A DNA stretch of 57,467 nt from Cacconaster sp045641345 (GTDB lineage: Bacteria; Bacteroidota; Bacteroidia; Bacteroidales; UBA932): assembly GCA_045641345.1 (NCBI GenBank), contig JAZUGR010000033.1:1-57467 (forward strand), given 5' to 3'. Position 1 is the stretch's first letter. The number at the start of each line of letters is the position of its first letter. The notes under the pieces were generated by a model that made no database searches, had not been told where the DNA came from, and was given only the letters and a program-made list of their open reading frames with translations. The position numbers and the translations under genes were made by a program. Positions 34,889-43,377 of the stretch are shown in pieces.

Positions 34889-36439
34889 ATGAAAAAGAGA
34901 AGAGTCCGTTTCGCCCCCAGCCCCACAGGGCCGCTCCATATGGGAGGAGTACGCACGGCGCTGTACAACTACCTTTACGCCAAGCAGGCCGGCGGAGATT
35001 TCATAATACGCATCGAAGACACCGACTCCACCCGGTTCGTCCCGGGGGCGGAGCAATACATAATCGAGGCCCTCTCCTGGTGCGGCATCATCCCCGACGA
35101 AGGGGTGGACTCTTCCGGCAAGGTGGTGGAAACTCCCTCCGAAAGGCATCCCCACGCCCCCTACAGGCAGAGCCAGAGAAAGGAGATTTACCGCAAATAC
35201 GCCGAGCAGCTCGTCGCAAGCGGAAACGCATACTATGCCTTCGACACCGCGGAGGAACTCGCAGCCCTGCGCACCGAAGCCGAAGCGTCGAAGCGCACCT
35301 TCACCTATAACCACTCCACGCGCCTCAGCCTGCGCAACTCCCTCACCCTCCCCAAGGATGAGACAGAGCGCCTTGTAAAGGAGACGACGGGGTGGACAAT
35401 CCGCTTCAAGTGCCCCGAAGACAGGATAATCAGTATGGACGACAAGATCCGCGGGCATATCGAGGTGAACTCCTCCACCCTCGACGACAAAGTGCTGTGG
35501 AAGAGTGCCGACAACCTCCCGACATACCACCTTGCCAACATAGTCGACGACCATCTGATGGAAATCACCGACGTCATACGCGGCGAAGAGTGGCTTCCCT
35601 CCCTCCCGCTTCACTATATGCTCTACGAGGCGTTCGGATGGCAGGACAGTATGCCCTCGTTCTCCCACCTGTCGCTCCTTCTGAAGCCCGACGGAAAGGG
35701 CAAGCTCAGCAAGAGGGACGGCGACAAGATGGGATTCCCGGTATTCCCCCTCAAGTGGACCTCCCCCGAAGGGGAAGTCTCACGCGGCTACCGCGAGGAC
35801 GGATATTATCCCGAAGCCTTCATCAACCTCCTCGCCCTGCTGGGATGGAATCCCGGCACGGAGCAGGAGCTCTTCACGATTCCCCAGCTGATAGAGGCCT
35901 TCTCGCTCGAAAGGATAATAAAGTCGGGGGCCCGGTTCAACTTCGACAAGGCCAAATGGTTCAATCAGGAATACCTGCGCAGGAGGCCCATAGCGCAACT
36001 TGTGGAGGAATTCAGGAGCCTCAATCCCGGCAGGCTCGACGGGTTCGACAACGCCTATGTGGGAAAGGTGCTCGAAATGATGAGGGAAAGGGTCCACTTC
36101 GCACACGAGCTGTGGGGCATCTCCTCCTTCTTCTTCGAGGCGCCCTCGCAATATGACGGGGCCTCGGTGGCCAAATTCTGGAAGGACGAGGTAAAGGAGC
36201 TCATCCCGCAGACAAGGGATATCCTCGCCCGTCTCCCCGATTTCGGCAAGGAAACCGTCGAAAACACCCTGCATGAGACGATAACCTCCCGCCAATGGCC
36301 TATGGGCAAGGTTATGAACACCCTGCGCCTCTTCCTTACCGGCACCTCGACAGGACCCGGCGTGGCCGAGATAATGGCCATTCTCGGGCAGAAGGAAACC
36401 GTAAGGCGCATCGAAAGTGCAATCTCAACACTCGGATAA
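34889..36439 (+). CDS. gltX: Glutamyl-tRNA synthetase
   Basis: A 516-residue class I synthetase. The HIGH motif is PTGPLHMGG (12-20) and the KMSKS loop is GKLSKRDGD. The IEDTDSTRFVPG segment is typical of GluRS. ATG 34889 gives the standard N-terminus MKKRRVRFAPSPTG. The frame is open upstream into ftsZ but that part is a shadow. The sequence cannot tell whether it is discriminating or non-discriminating. Confidence 0.96.
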   Translation: MKKRRVRFAPSPTGPLHMGGVRTALYNYLYAKQAGGDFIIRIEDTDSTRFVPGAEQYIIEALSWCGIIPDEGVDSSGKVVETPSERHPHAPYRQSQRKEIYRKYAEQLVASGNAYYAFDTAEELAALRTEAEASKRTFTYNHSTRLSLRNSLTLPKDETERLVKETTGWTIRFKCPEDRIISMDDKIRGHIEVNSSTLDDKVLWKSADNLPTYHLANIVDDHLMEITDVIRGEEWLPSLPLHYMLYEAFGWQDSMPSFSHLSLLLKPDGKGKLSKRDGDKMGFPVFPLKWTSPEGEVSRGYREDGYYPEAFINLLALLGWNPGTEQELFTIPQLIEAFSLERIIKSGARFNFDKAKWFNQEYLRRRPIAQLVEEFRSLNPGRLDGFDNAYVGKVLEMMRERVHFAHELWGISSFFFEAPSQYDGASVAKFWKDEVKELIPQTRDILARLPDFGKETVENTLHETITSRQWPMGKVMNTLRLFLTGTSTGPGVAEIMAILGQKETVRRIESAISTLG

Positions 36440-36440
36440 T

Positions 36441-36890
36441 ATGGAAACATCTTCGCGACCCGTGATGGGAATGGCCTCCGACCATGCCGGATATGCCATG
36501 AAGGAGGCTCTCAAGCCGTTTGTGGAATCCCTCGGATTCGAGATAATGGATTTCGGCACTCACTCCGAGGAGAGTATGGACTATCCCGACACCGCACACC
36601 CTCTGGGCAAAGCCGTCGAAAGCGGAGAAGTGTCGTGCGGAATAGCCGTCTGCGGCTCCGGCAACGGAATCTGTATGACCCTCAACCATCACCGCGGAAT
36701 CAGGGCCGCCCTGTGCTGGAACCCCGAACTGGGAGCGTTGGCCAAGCGGCACAACAACGCCAACGTGCTCTGCCTCCCGGGACGCTTCATCCCCGTCGAA
36801 ATTGCCCGGGAGACGGTCAAGGCGTGGTTTGAAGCCTCTTTCGAAGGCGGGCGGCACCAGAGGAGGATAGACAAGATACCCTGCATATAA
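36441..36890 (+). CDS. rpiB: Ribose-5-phosphate isomerase B
   Basis: A 149-residue isomerase of the pentose phosphate pathway (RpiB/LacAB fold). It shows GMASDHAGYAMKEAL (about 8-22), MDFGTHSEESMDYPD, the catalytic-Cys region AVCGSGNGICMTLNHH, and KRHNNANVLCLPGRF. I chose ATG 36441, one base after the gltX stop. It shares one base with truB (TAATG). Confidence 0.94.
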   Translation: METSSRPVMGMASDHAGYAMKEALKPFVESLGFEIMDFGTHSEESMDYPDTAHPLGKAVESGEVSCGIAVCGSGNGICMTLNHHRGIRAALCWNPELGALAKRHNNANVLCLPGRFIPVEIARETVKAWFEASFEGGRHQRRIDKIPCI

Positions 36891-37747
36891 TGGGATATTT
36901 CCTTCTCGAAAACTGCCCCGTGGAGGGGATGACGGAGTTTTTCGCCGACAAGCTCTCGGAAAGCATCGACGATTACCCCGAAGGTATCGTGATACCACTC
37001 GACAAGCCTCTCAGGTGGACCTCGGCCGACCTGGTGAGAAAGGTCAAGTTCCAGCTGCAACGGCAGTTCCATTCAAGGAAACTCAAGGTTGGTCACGCCG
37101 GGACGCTCGACCCGATGGCAACCGGGGTGCTTATAATATGCGTGGGCAAGGCCACAAAAATCGCCGGGCAGCTGCAGGCGCACGAAAAGGAATACATAGC
37201 GGGAATCGAGTTCGGAGCCACTACGGCATCGTTCGACCTGGAACAGCCGGTCGAGGAGACGTTCCCCTTCCCGCATATCGACAGAGCCGCCGTCGAAGCG
37301 GCGCTCAAGGGGTTCATAGGGGAGCAGGAACAGGTCCCGCCGGCATTTTCGGCCAAGGTGGTGGGAGGCCTGAGGGCCTACGAATATGCCCGGAGCGGCG
37401 AGAGCGTCGAGTTGCGCAAATCACTCATCACGATAAATTCGATCGAACTTCTCGAATTCACCCCGGCGGGGGACTCCGGCCGGACAATGGCTGAAGAAGA
37501 GTCGCTTCCCTCCCCTGAAGGGAATTCAAGGATAAAGCACATACACAACTACCATACGGCGCAGGCTTCCGTCGGCGGAAGCCGCCCGAGAGCCCTGATC
37601 AGGGTGCGCTGCAGCAAGGGAACCTATATCCGTTCGCTGGCACGCGACCTCGGCCTTGCACTCAATTCGGGAGCCTATCTGATATCGCTGCGCCGCACCG
37701 CAAGCGGCCCTTTCACCGCAGCTCGTACATCCTCCCCGCAGGATTGA
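36890..37747 (+). CDS. truB: tRNA pseudouridine55 synthase TruB with an unusual insert
   Basis: A 285-residue enzyme making pseudouridine 55 in the T-loop. The catalytic Asp is D74 in GHAGTLDPMATG. KPLRWTSADLVRKVK, VPPAFSAKV and RVRCSKGTYIRSLARDLG are all present. There is an N-terminal extension of about 33 residues, and a polar insert of about 40 residues (192-233) just before the RALIRVRCSKG strand, which standard TruB lacks. The last 35 bases overlap dprA tail to tail. No PUA domain is visible. Confidence 0.93.
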   Translation: MGYFLLENCPVEGMTEFFADKLSESIDDYPEGIVIPLDKPLRWTSADLVRKVKFQLQRQFHSRKLKVGHAGTLDPMATGVLIICVGKATKIAGQLQAHEKEYIAGIEFGATTASFDLEQPVEETFPFPHIDRAAVEAALKGFIGEQEQVPPAFSAKVVGGLRAYEYARSGESVELRKSLITINSIELLEFTPAGDSGRTMAEEESLPSPEGNSRIKHIHNYHTAQASVGGSRPRALIRVRCSKGTYIRSLARDLGLALNSGAYLISLRRTASGPFTAARTSSPQD

Positions 37748-38846
37748 CTATCTTTCCGTCGAGTTCAAGGGAGGTAATGGCGGAGGAAATCTCAGACGGA
37801 GTCAGGGAATCCCCCCTTGCGCACAGGGCTGCGACCATCGAATCGTAGTCCGACGCCCCTTTTTCGCGCAGGAATGCCAGGACTGCGCTGCGGCACGGGT
37901 CTTTCTCCGTCTCGGGAAACTCCAGGCGGGGCATAGCGGCGCGCCTCCTCCGGGCGATCTCCCACCCCATCGTGCGGGCCACATCCACGGCACAAGTCAC
38001 CAGATGGGCCCCGTCGGAGGCTATCAGGTTGTTGCACCCCTCGAACGACGGGTCGGTCGTCCGGCCGGGGACAGCCATAACCTCCCTGCCGTACGAATTT
38101 GCCAGAGAGGTGGTTATCAGCCCGCCTCCCTTTACGAACGATTCGGCCAGCAGCACCCCGTCACACAATCCCGCGATAATCCTGTTCCTGCGCAGGAACT
38201 GCGTTGGGAGGAACACCCCTCCCCGCGGATAATCGGTAACCAGAGCCCCTCCGCTTTCAACGATCCTGCGGGCCAGGTCGCGATGCGACGAAGGATAGAT
38301 TGCATCAAGGCCGGAGGGCACAACTGCGACAGTGGGCAGGGAGGCCTCGAGCGAAGCGGTGTGGGCTGCGGCGTCTATTCCGAAAGCCAGTCCGCTCACC
38401 ACGGTGACCCTGCCGCAGATGGCCTCGAGCGAAGCGACGATGTTCCCGCAAACTTTCCTGCCGCACCAGGTGGAGCGCCGAGTCCCCACGATTGCCAGCA
38501 TCCTCGGGGCGGCAAGGTCGGCCTTCCCCAAAGTATAGATGATTACCGGAGCGTCGGGGCACTCCCTGAGCCTCTGAGGGTAATCCGGGTCACCTATGTA
38601 AAGAGGCTTTATGCCGTGGCTGCGGCACCATTCGACCTCCCTCGCAGCCCACTCCAGGGTACTTCCGGCAAAAAGTTCATCGGAAAGGGAGGCCAGGCGC
38701 GGAGTGAGCCCCTTGAGTGCCCCGCGCCCGGCGCGGAACAGCTCCACCACCCCGCCGAAGGCGTCCACAAGGGAGCGGGCCTCCCTGCACCTTGCTCCGA
38801 ACACCTTGCCCAGGGCCGCGGCACACACATAACGATCATACTCCAT
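37713..38846 (-). CDS. dprA: DNA-processing protein DprA
   Basis: A 377-residue protein that loads RecA onto incoming single-stranded DNA in natural transformation. The Rossmann-like core has AIVGTRRSTWCGRK (about 117-130), VVSGLAFGIDAAAH and FLRRNRIIAGL, and a winged-helix (DML1-like) domain occupies about 315-377. The start codon lies inside one arm of a 13-bp perfect inverted repeat. The 3' end overlaps truB by 35 bases on the opposite strand. Confidence 0.95.
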   Translation of the reverse strand: MEYDRYVCAAALGKVFGARCREARSLVDAFGGVVELFRAGRGALKGLTPRLASLSDELFAGSTLEWAAREVEWCRSHGIKPLYIGDPDYPQRLRECPDAPVIIYTLGKADLAAPRMLAIVGTRRSTWCGRKVCGNIVASLEAICGRVTVVSGLAFGIDAAAHTASLEASLPTVAVVPSGLDAIYPSSHRDLARRIVESGGALVTDYPRGGVFLPTQFLRRNRIIAGLCDGVLLAESFVKGGGLITTSLANSYGREVMAVPGRTTDPSFEGCNNLIASDGAHLVTCAVDVARTMGWEIARRRRAAMPRLEFPETEKDPCRSAVLAFLREKGASDYDSMVAALCARGDSLTPSEISSAITSLELDGKIVNPAGRMYELR

Positions 38847-38879
38847 ACACTGCTCTTTGACGCAAATGTATGGAGTATG
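38837..38879 (-). promoter_or_regulatory. 13-bp perfect inverted repeat spanning the dprA promoter and start codon
   Basis: CATACTCCATACA (38837-38849) and TGTATGGAGTATG (38867-38879) are exact inverted repeats around a 17-base spacer. The left arm holds the dprA ATG and next codons. The right arm overlaps a perfect minus-strand -7 element TACATTTG (38863-38870). mRNA from this promoter would lack the upstream arm, whereas read-through mRNA from queA would fold and bury the dprA start. As DNA, it could also be an operator. Confidence 0.65.
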
Positions 38880-38941
38880 TACCGGAATCTACGGCCGACT
38901 CTTCAAGTCTTGCCGTTTTTTGTCGGAAACGCAGGCGTTTT

Positions 38942-40003
38942 TCAAATAATCAGCATCGCATCGCCGTAGGTGCCGAACCTGTAGCCCTCTCCGATTGCCA
39001 CGCGATAGGCTTCCATCACCTTGTCGTAGCCTCCGAAAGCGGCCGTGTTCATAAGCATCGTCGACTGCGGGAGGTGGAAGTTGGTTACGAACGCGTCGGG
39101 AATCGAGAACTTGTAGGGAGGGAAGATGAATTTGTTGGTCCACCCCTCATAAGGCCTTATCTCATTGGTGGTGGTGACGTATGTTTCGAGAGCCCGCATC
39201 ACCGTGATGCCGACTGCGAACACCTTGTGCCCGCCACGCTTGGCTCTGTTCACGGTATTTGCCGTCTCCTCGGTGATTATCATCTCCTCCGAGTCCATCT
39301 TGTGCTTGGAAAGGTCCTCCACGTCAACCTGATGGAAATGGGCGTTGCCCATATAGAGGGTGAGGAAAGTGGTGTCCACGTCCTTTATCTCCATCTTCTT
39401 GAACAGGGTCTTGCTGAAGTGGAGCCCCGCTGCAGGGCAGGCTACAGCCCCTTCGTGCTGCGGATTGGCGTAGATTGTCTGGAACCTCTCCTTGTCGAGA
39501 GCATTGGCGTGGGTGCGGATCCACTTGGGAACCGGAAGCTCTCCGAGCGAATAGAGGATTTCGCGGAACTCCTCCTGCGGCCCGTCGAAGAGGAACCTCA
39601 GGGTGCGGCCGCGCGAGGTGGTGTTGTCGATTATCTCCGCCACGAGGCCGAGAGAGCCGTCCTTGCCGAAAGTGAGCTTGTTGCCGATGCGTATCTTGCG
39701 GGCCGGATCGACCAGCACGTCCCAGAAATGCTGCTCGGCATTGAGCTCCCTGAGCAGGAACACTTCGATTTCGGCCTGGGTCTTTTCCTTATTGCCGTAA
39801 AGCCTTGCGGGGAACACCTTGGCATCGTTGAACACGAACAGGTCGTGCGGCTCGGCGTAATCTATTATGTCCTTGAATATCCTGTGCTCGATTTCGCCCG
39901 TATCCTTGTGGAGCACCATCATACGGCATTCGTCACGATATTCCGACGGCTCCTTGGCAATGAGTTTTTCGGGCAGATCAAATTTGAATTGTGAGAGTTT
40001 CAT
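38942..40003 (-). CDS. queA: S-adenosylmethionine:tRNA ribosyltransferase-isomerase
   Basis: A 353-residue enzyme of queuosine synthesis. It begins MKLSQFKFDLPEKLIAKEP and shows DECRMMVLHKDTGEIEH, FVFNDAKVFPARL, CPAAGLHFSK and TNFHLPQSTMLM, the QueA signature. I chose ATG 40003; a longer frame to 40027 has no support. A short AAACGC/GCGTTT palindrome at 38927-38940 just after its stop may be a weak terminator before dprA. Confidence 0.95.
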   Translation of the reverse strand: MKLSQFKFDLPEKLIAKEPSEYRDECRMMVLHKDTGEIEHRIFKDIIDYAEPHDLFVFNDAKVFPARLYGNKEKTQAEIEVFLLRELNAEQHFWDVLVDPARKIRIGNKLTFGKDGSLGLVAEIIDNTTSRGRTLRFLFDGPQEEFREILYSLGELPVPKWIRTHANALDKERFQTIYANPQHEGAVACPAAGLHFSKTLFKKMEIKDVDTTFLTLYMGNAHFHQVDVEDLSKHKMDSEEMIITEETANTVNRAKRGGHKVFAVGITVMRALETYVTTTNEIRPYEGWTNKFIFPPYKFSIPDAFVTNFHLPQSTMLMNTAAFGGYDKVMEAYRVAIGEGYRFGTYGDAMLII

Positions 40004-40082
40004 ATCTGTTGTAATGCGACAAAACAATTGCTTATACGCATATTTTTCATAAAAGTTTCAAAAAAATCGCAATATTTGCATT

Positions 40083-40874
40083 ATGTACACTTTCATCGAC
40101 ACCCATTCCCATATCTACGACGAAGCCTTCAGCGGCGATTTCGATTTGGTCGTGGCCCGCTGCCGCGAAGAGGGGGTCACCCGCCTCATCCTGCCGGGAA
40201 TCTCATCCTCCACCCATCAGGCGGTGCTCGATACGGCCGACAGGCTCCCCGGAGAGGCATTCCCCTGCATAGGCCTCCATCCCACCGAAGTGGGACCCTC
40301 CTGGGAGGAGGAGCTCGGACTGGTAATGTCCCGTTCGCACGAGAGGAAATTCTACGCGATAGGCGAAATAGGTCTCGACCGCCACTGGGGCGACGAGTTC
40401 ATCGCCCCTCAGAAAAGGGTCTTCGCCGAGCAGGTCGCCCTTGCCGCAAGGATGTCGCTGCCGGTGATAATCCACAGCAGGGATGCCACCGAAGACATAT
40501 TCGGGGTGCTCGAAGACCTTAAGGGAATCGAGGTCAGGGGAGTGTTCCACGCCTTTTCGGGGAGCTACGAGACCTACCGCCGCTGTCTGCGCTACGGCGA
40601 CTTCAAGTTCGGCATCGGGGGAGTCGTCACATACAAGAACGCCGGCATAGCGGAAGTCCTCCCCAGAATGTCGCCTGAAGACATCGTGCTTGAAACCGAC
40701 TGCCCCTGGCTGACCCCTGTCCCCCACCGCGGGCAGCGCAACGAAAGCTCCTATATAAGGATAGTGGCCGACAAAGTGTCGCAGCTCACGGGGATGACCC
40801 TCGCCGAAGTTTCGTCGGTGACGACAGCCAATGCCGAAAGGCTGTTCTCCCTGAAGAGCGTGCCCCAAAAATAG
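40083..40874 (+). CDS. tatD: TatD family metal-dependent deoxyribonuclease
   Basis: A 263-residue TIM-barrel hydrolase. The metal site includes DTHSH (H8, H10), a Glu in GEIGLDRHW, His in VIIHSRDA and FHAFSGS, and an Asp in LETDCPWLTP. TatD proteins are 3'-5' nucleases linked to DNA repair and quality control. A weak -7 like AATATTTG (40071-40078) lies directly before the ATG. It is divergent from queA across 79 bases. Confidence 0.93.
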   Translation: MYTFIDTHSHIYDEAFSGDFDLVVARCREEGVTRLILPGISSSTHQAVLDTADRLPGEAFPCIGLHPTEVGPSWEEELGLVMSRSHERKFYAIGEIGLDRHWGDEFIAPQKRVFAEQVALAARMSLPVIIHSRDATEDIFGVLEDLKGIEVRGVFHAFSGSYETYRRCLRYGDFKFGIGGVVTYKNAGIAEVLPRMSPEDIVLETDCPWLTPVPHRGQRNESSYIRIVADKVSQLTGMTLAEVSSVTTANAERLFSLKSVPQK

Positions 40875-40882
40875 CGGCAAAC

Positions 40883-40947
40883 TTTTTTCGAGATTAAAAA
40901 AATTATCGTATCTTGCGGGATATTTTAGGCCTTGAAGTGGCCATAAA
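40883..40947 (+). promoter_or_regulatory. Possible exbB promoter and leader hairpin
   Basis: A T-run TTTTTT (40883-40888) is followed 20 bases later by TATCTTG (40909-40915), a one-base-short version of TAnnTTTG. Just downstream, TTTAGGCC and GGCCATAAA (about 40924-40947) can form a hairpin in the leader. The rest of the 123-base gap before exbB is AT-rich with no gene. Confidence 0.35.
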
Positions 40948-40997
40948 TTGTGACAATACTATTCAAAACTTTGTTTAATAATTAATTACAACAACCT

Positions 40998-41810
40998 ATG
41001 AAAAAATTTTTCATGTTTTTGGCAGTTGCTGGACTTATGACAGTCGCTGCTCAATTCCAGGCTGGCGCACAGGAGCAGGAAGCTGCTGCAGCAACTGAAG
41101 AAGTTGCAGTTGAGCAGGCTGCCGCACCGGTTGAAGAAGTCGCTGCCGATCCTTTCGCTGCCGGCAAGAGCGACATGCCCCTCCACCAGCAGCTCAAGAA
41201 ACTCTTCATCGACGGTGGTGCAGGCTTCATGGCACTCGTTCTGTTGTGCCTTATCCTCGGTCTCGCCCTCGCTATCGAGCGCATCATAACCCTCGGTCTC
41301 TCCCAGATCGACGGCAAGAAGTTCGCAGCCGAAATCGAAGAGAAGGTCAAGGCAGGTGACATCGACGGAGCACTCGACATCGCACGCGACACCCGCGGCC
41401 CCGTTGCAAGCATCTACTATCAGGGTCTCCTCCGCGTAAAGGAAGGTCAGAGCATCGAAAACGTTGAAAAATCAGTTGTTTCATACGGTTCAGTCCAGAT
41501 GGGTCAGCTTGAGAGCGGAATGACCTGGATCTCCCTCTTCATCGGTATCGCTCCCCAATTGGGATTCATGGGAACCGTCATCGGCCTTATCCAGGCATTC
41601 GATGCAATCGAGGTTGCAGGTGATATCAGCCCGGCACTCGTTGCAGGCGGTATGAAGGTCGCCCTCATCACAACCGTCGGCGGTCTTGTCGTTGCAATTA
41701 TCCTCCAGCTCTTCTACAACTACCTCATCCAGAAGATTGACGGCATCGTATCCGATATGGAGAACGCTTCAATCGATTTCGTTGACACAATAGTTAAATA
41801 CAGAAAATAA
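40998..41810 (+). CDS. exbB: ExbB/TolQ-type proton channel protein
   Basis: A 270-residue inner-membrane protein of the TonB energising complex. A cleavable-signal-like N-terminus (about 1-24, ending AGA) is followed by an Ala/Glu/Val-rich periplasmic segment (about 25-55) before the first channel helix, which is long for ExbB. The MotA/TolQ/ExbB domain shows IGIAPQLGFMGTVIGLIQAF and the C-terminal helix TTVGGLVVAIILQLFYN. It is followed by a small membrane protein and two exbD genes in one run. Confidence 0.92.
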   Translation: MKKFFMFLAVAGLMTVAAQFQAGAQEQEAAAATEEVAVEQAAAPVEEVAADPFAAGKSDMPLHQQLKKLFIDGGAGFMALVLLCLILGLALAIERIITLGLSQIDGKKFAAEIEEKVKAGDIDGALDIARDTRGPVASIYYQGLLRVKEGQSIENVEKSVVSYGSVQMGQLESGMTWISLFIGIAPQLGFMGTVIGLIQAFDAIEVAGDISPALVAGGMKVALITTVGGLVVAIILQLFYNYLIQKIDGIVSDMENASIDFVDTIVKYRK

Positions 41811-41822
41811 CAAGGACCTACC

Positions 41823-42233
41823 ATGAAATCACTCAATATCATCAAATGGGTGCTTCTTGCCCTCTCATTTGTAGTGTTCGTGATTGCGGCCTCCACCATC
41901 ACCGGCGTTGATTCCGCAACCCTCGACCTCTATATGGGATGGACATACGTATTGGTAGCTGTCGCCCTGGTGGCAACTCTGGGATTCCCCCTCATGAAGG
42001 CCATCAAGGACAAGAAGAGCCTCGTCAAGCTGCTCGTATTCGTAGTGGCTGCGGTGGTTATTCTCGGCGGTGCCTACGCACTCGCCCCCGGCGGGGAAGT
42101 CAGCTTCAAGTCTGGCGTAACACCCGGTGAAAGCAAGTTCTCCGACGCTGCCCTCTATGTAGCATACCTCTTCGTGGCAGGAGCCGTAGTTTCACTTGTC
42201 TGGACCGGCATCCGCAATTCAATCAAAAAATAA
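41823..42233 (+). CDS. Small four-helix membrane protein in the exb operon
   Basis: A 136-residue protein with about four hydrophobic segments (near 5-25, 37-55, 67-85 and 107-130) and a glycine-rich loop (GGEVSFKSGVTPGESKF). I do not recognise a named family. It sits between exbB and exbD with gaps of 12 and 9 bases, so it is probably translated and assembled with the TonB-ExbB-ExbD machine. Its role is unknown. Confidence 0.75.
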   Translation: MKSLNIIKWVLLALSFVVFVIAASTITGVDSATLDLYMGWTYVLVAVALVATLGFPLMKAIKDKKSLVKLLVFVVAAVVILGGAYALAPGGEVSFKSGVTPGESKFSDAALYVAYLFVAGAVVSLVWTGIRNSIKK

Positions 42234-42242
42234 TTCACTAGT

Positions 42243-42824
42243 ATGGCATCAAAAAAGACCCCTGAAATCAACGGTTCTTCGATGGCGGACATCTCCTTCA
42301 TCGCCTTGATATTCTTCTTGATGGTGACCACTATGGACAAGGAGGAAGGTATCTCACGCCGCCTCCCGCCGCTGCCTGCTGAGGACCAGAAGGTGGAGGA
42401 CCAGAAAGTCAACCGCAGGAATATCATCCAGGTGAAGATCAACTCCAGCGACAGGCTGTTTGCAGGTAATCAACCGATGGATGTCAGCCAGCTGAAAGAT
42501 AAAATCAAGGAATTCCTGACCAATCCCGCCAACGATCCCAACCTTCCCGAAAAGGAAATGAAGGAAATCGAAGGCCTGGGCACAGTTTCAGTTTCGAAGG
42601 GCGTCATCTCCCTCCAGAACGACCGTGGAACCACCTACAGCAAATACATCGCAGTTCAGAACGAACTCATCAAGGCTGTCAACGAGCTCCGCGACGACTT
42701 CTCCATGAGGCAGTATGGCAAAACCTTCATCAAACTCACCGAAGAAGAACAGGATCTCGTCCGCAAGGCGGTTCCCCAGAACATCTCCGAGGCTGAGCCC
42801 AAGGATGTCAAGAAAAACAGATAG
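42243..42824 (+). CDS. exbD: ExbD/TolR family protein (first copy)
   Basis: A 193-residue bitopic protein. The membrane helix SMADISFIALIFFLMVTTM (13-31) carries the Asp that ExbD/TolR use for proton coupling (D16). The periplasmic part starts RRLPPLPAEDQK and is longer than in E. coli ExbD (141 residues). Together with the next gene it supplies two different ExbD subunits, which is usual in Bacteroidota. Confidence 0.9.
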   Translation: MASKKTPEINGSSMADISFIALIFFLMVTTMDKEEGISRRLPPLPAEDQKVEDQKVNRRNIIQVKINSSDRLFAGNQPMDVSQLKDKIKEFLTNPANDPNLPEKEMKEIEGLGTVSVSKGVISLQNDRGTTYSKYIAVQNELIKAVNELRDDFSMRQYGKTFIKLTEEEQDLVRKAVPQNISEAEPKDVKKNR

Positions 42825-42835
42825 GAGGATTCAGT

Positions 42836-43309
42836 ATGGCTAAATTTATCAAGAACGAGAAAAAGGAGACCCCTGCAATCAGCACGTCATCCCTTCCCGA
42901 TATCGTGTTCATCATCCTGATGTTCTTCATGATCTGCGTGTCAATGCGTCAGAGCGAACAGAAAGTGATGGTGTATATGCCTGAAGCCACCGAAGTTGCC
43001 AAGCTCGAAAGGAAGGACCTTGCATCCTACATATACATCGGCACCCCTACTCCCCAGTATCAGTCGCAGTACGGTACCGAGTCGCGTATCCAGCTCAACG
43101 ATGCATTCCGTTCGATCGACGACATCCGCGACTTCATCGCTGCGGAGCGCGAAAACCTCGGAGAGGTTGACCGCCCGTTCATGACAGTGTCGATCAAGGC
43201 CGACAAGGACACCCGTATGGGTATCATCACCGACGTAAAGCAGGAGCTTCGCCGCTGTTCGGCATTGAAGATAATGTACGGCGCCCGCAAAGGTGGTGTA
43301 AAGAAATAA
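42836..43309 (+). CDS. exbD: ExbD/TolR family protein (second copy)
   Basis: A 157-residue bitopic protein with the helix LPDIVFIILMFFMICVSM and the proton-coupling Asp in SLPDIVF, followed by a periplasmic domain ending RRCSALKIMYGARKGGVKK. An intergenic AGGAGG (42823-42828) is 7 bases before the ATG. A strong intrinsic terminator follows 15 bases after the stop and ends the exb operon. Confidence 0.9.
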   Translation: MAKFIKNEKKETPAISTSSLPDIVFIILMFFMICVSMRQSEQKVMVYMPEATEVAKLERKDLASYIYIGTPTPQYQSQYGTESRIQLNDAFRSIDDIRDFIAAERENLGEVDRPFMTVSIKADKDTRMGIITDVKQELRRCSALKIMYGARKGGVKK

Positions 43310-43324
43310 ACATCCAAACTCTTG

Positions 43325-43358
43325 AGAAAGGGTGACCGCTGTGTCACCCTTTCTTTTA
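43325..43358 (+). terminator. Intrinsic terminator of the exb operon
   Basis: A 12-bp perfect stem, AGAAAGGGTGAC (43325-43336) with GTCACCCTTTCT (43343-43354), a 6-base loop, and a T run immediately after. This is the clearest terminator in the window. The next gene starts only 20 bases further on and shows no obvious TAnnTTTG promoter of its own. Confidence 0.88.
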
Positions 43359-43377
43359 TCACTTTTATCAAAGCATT

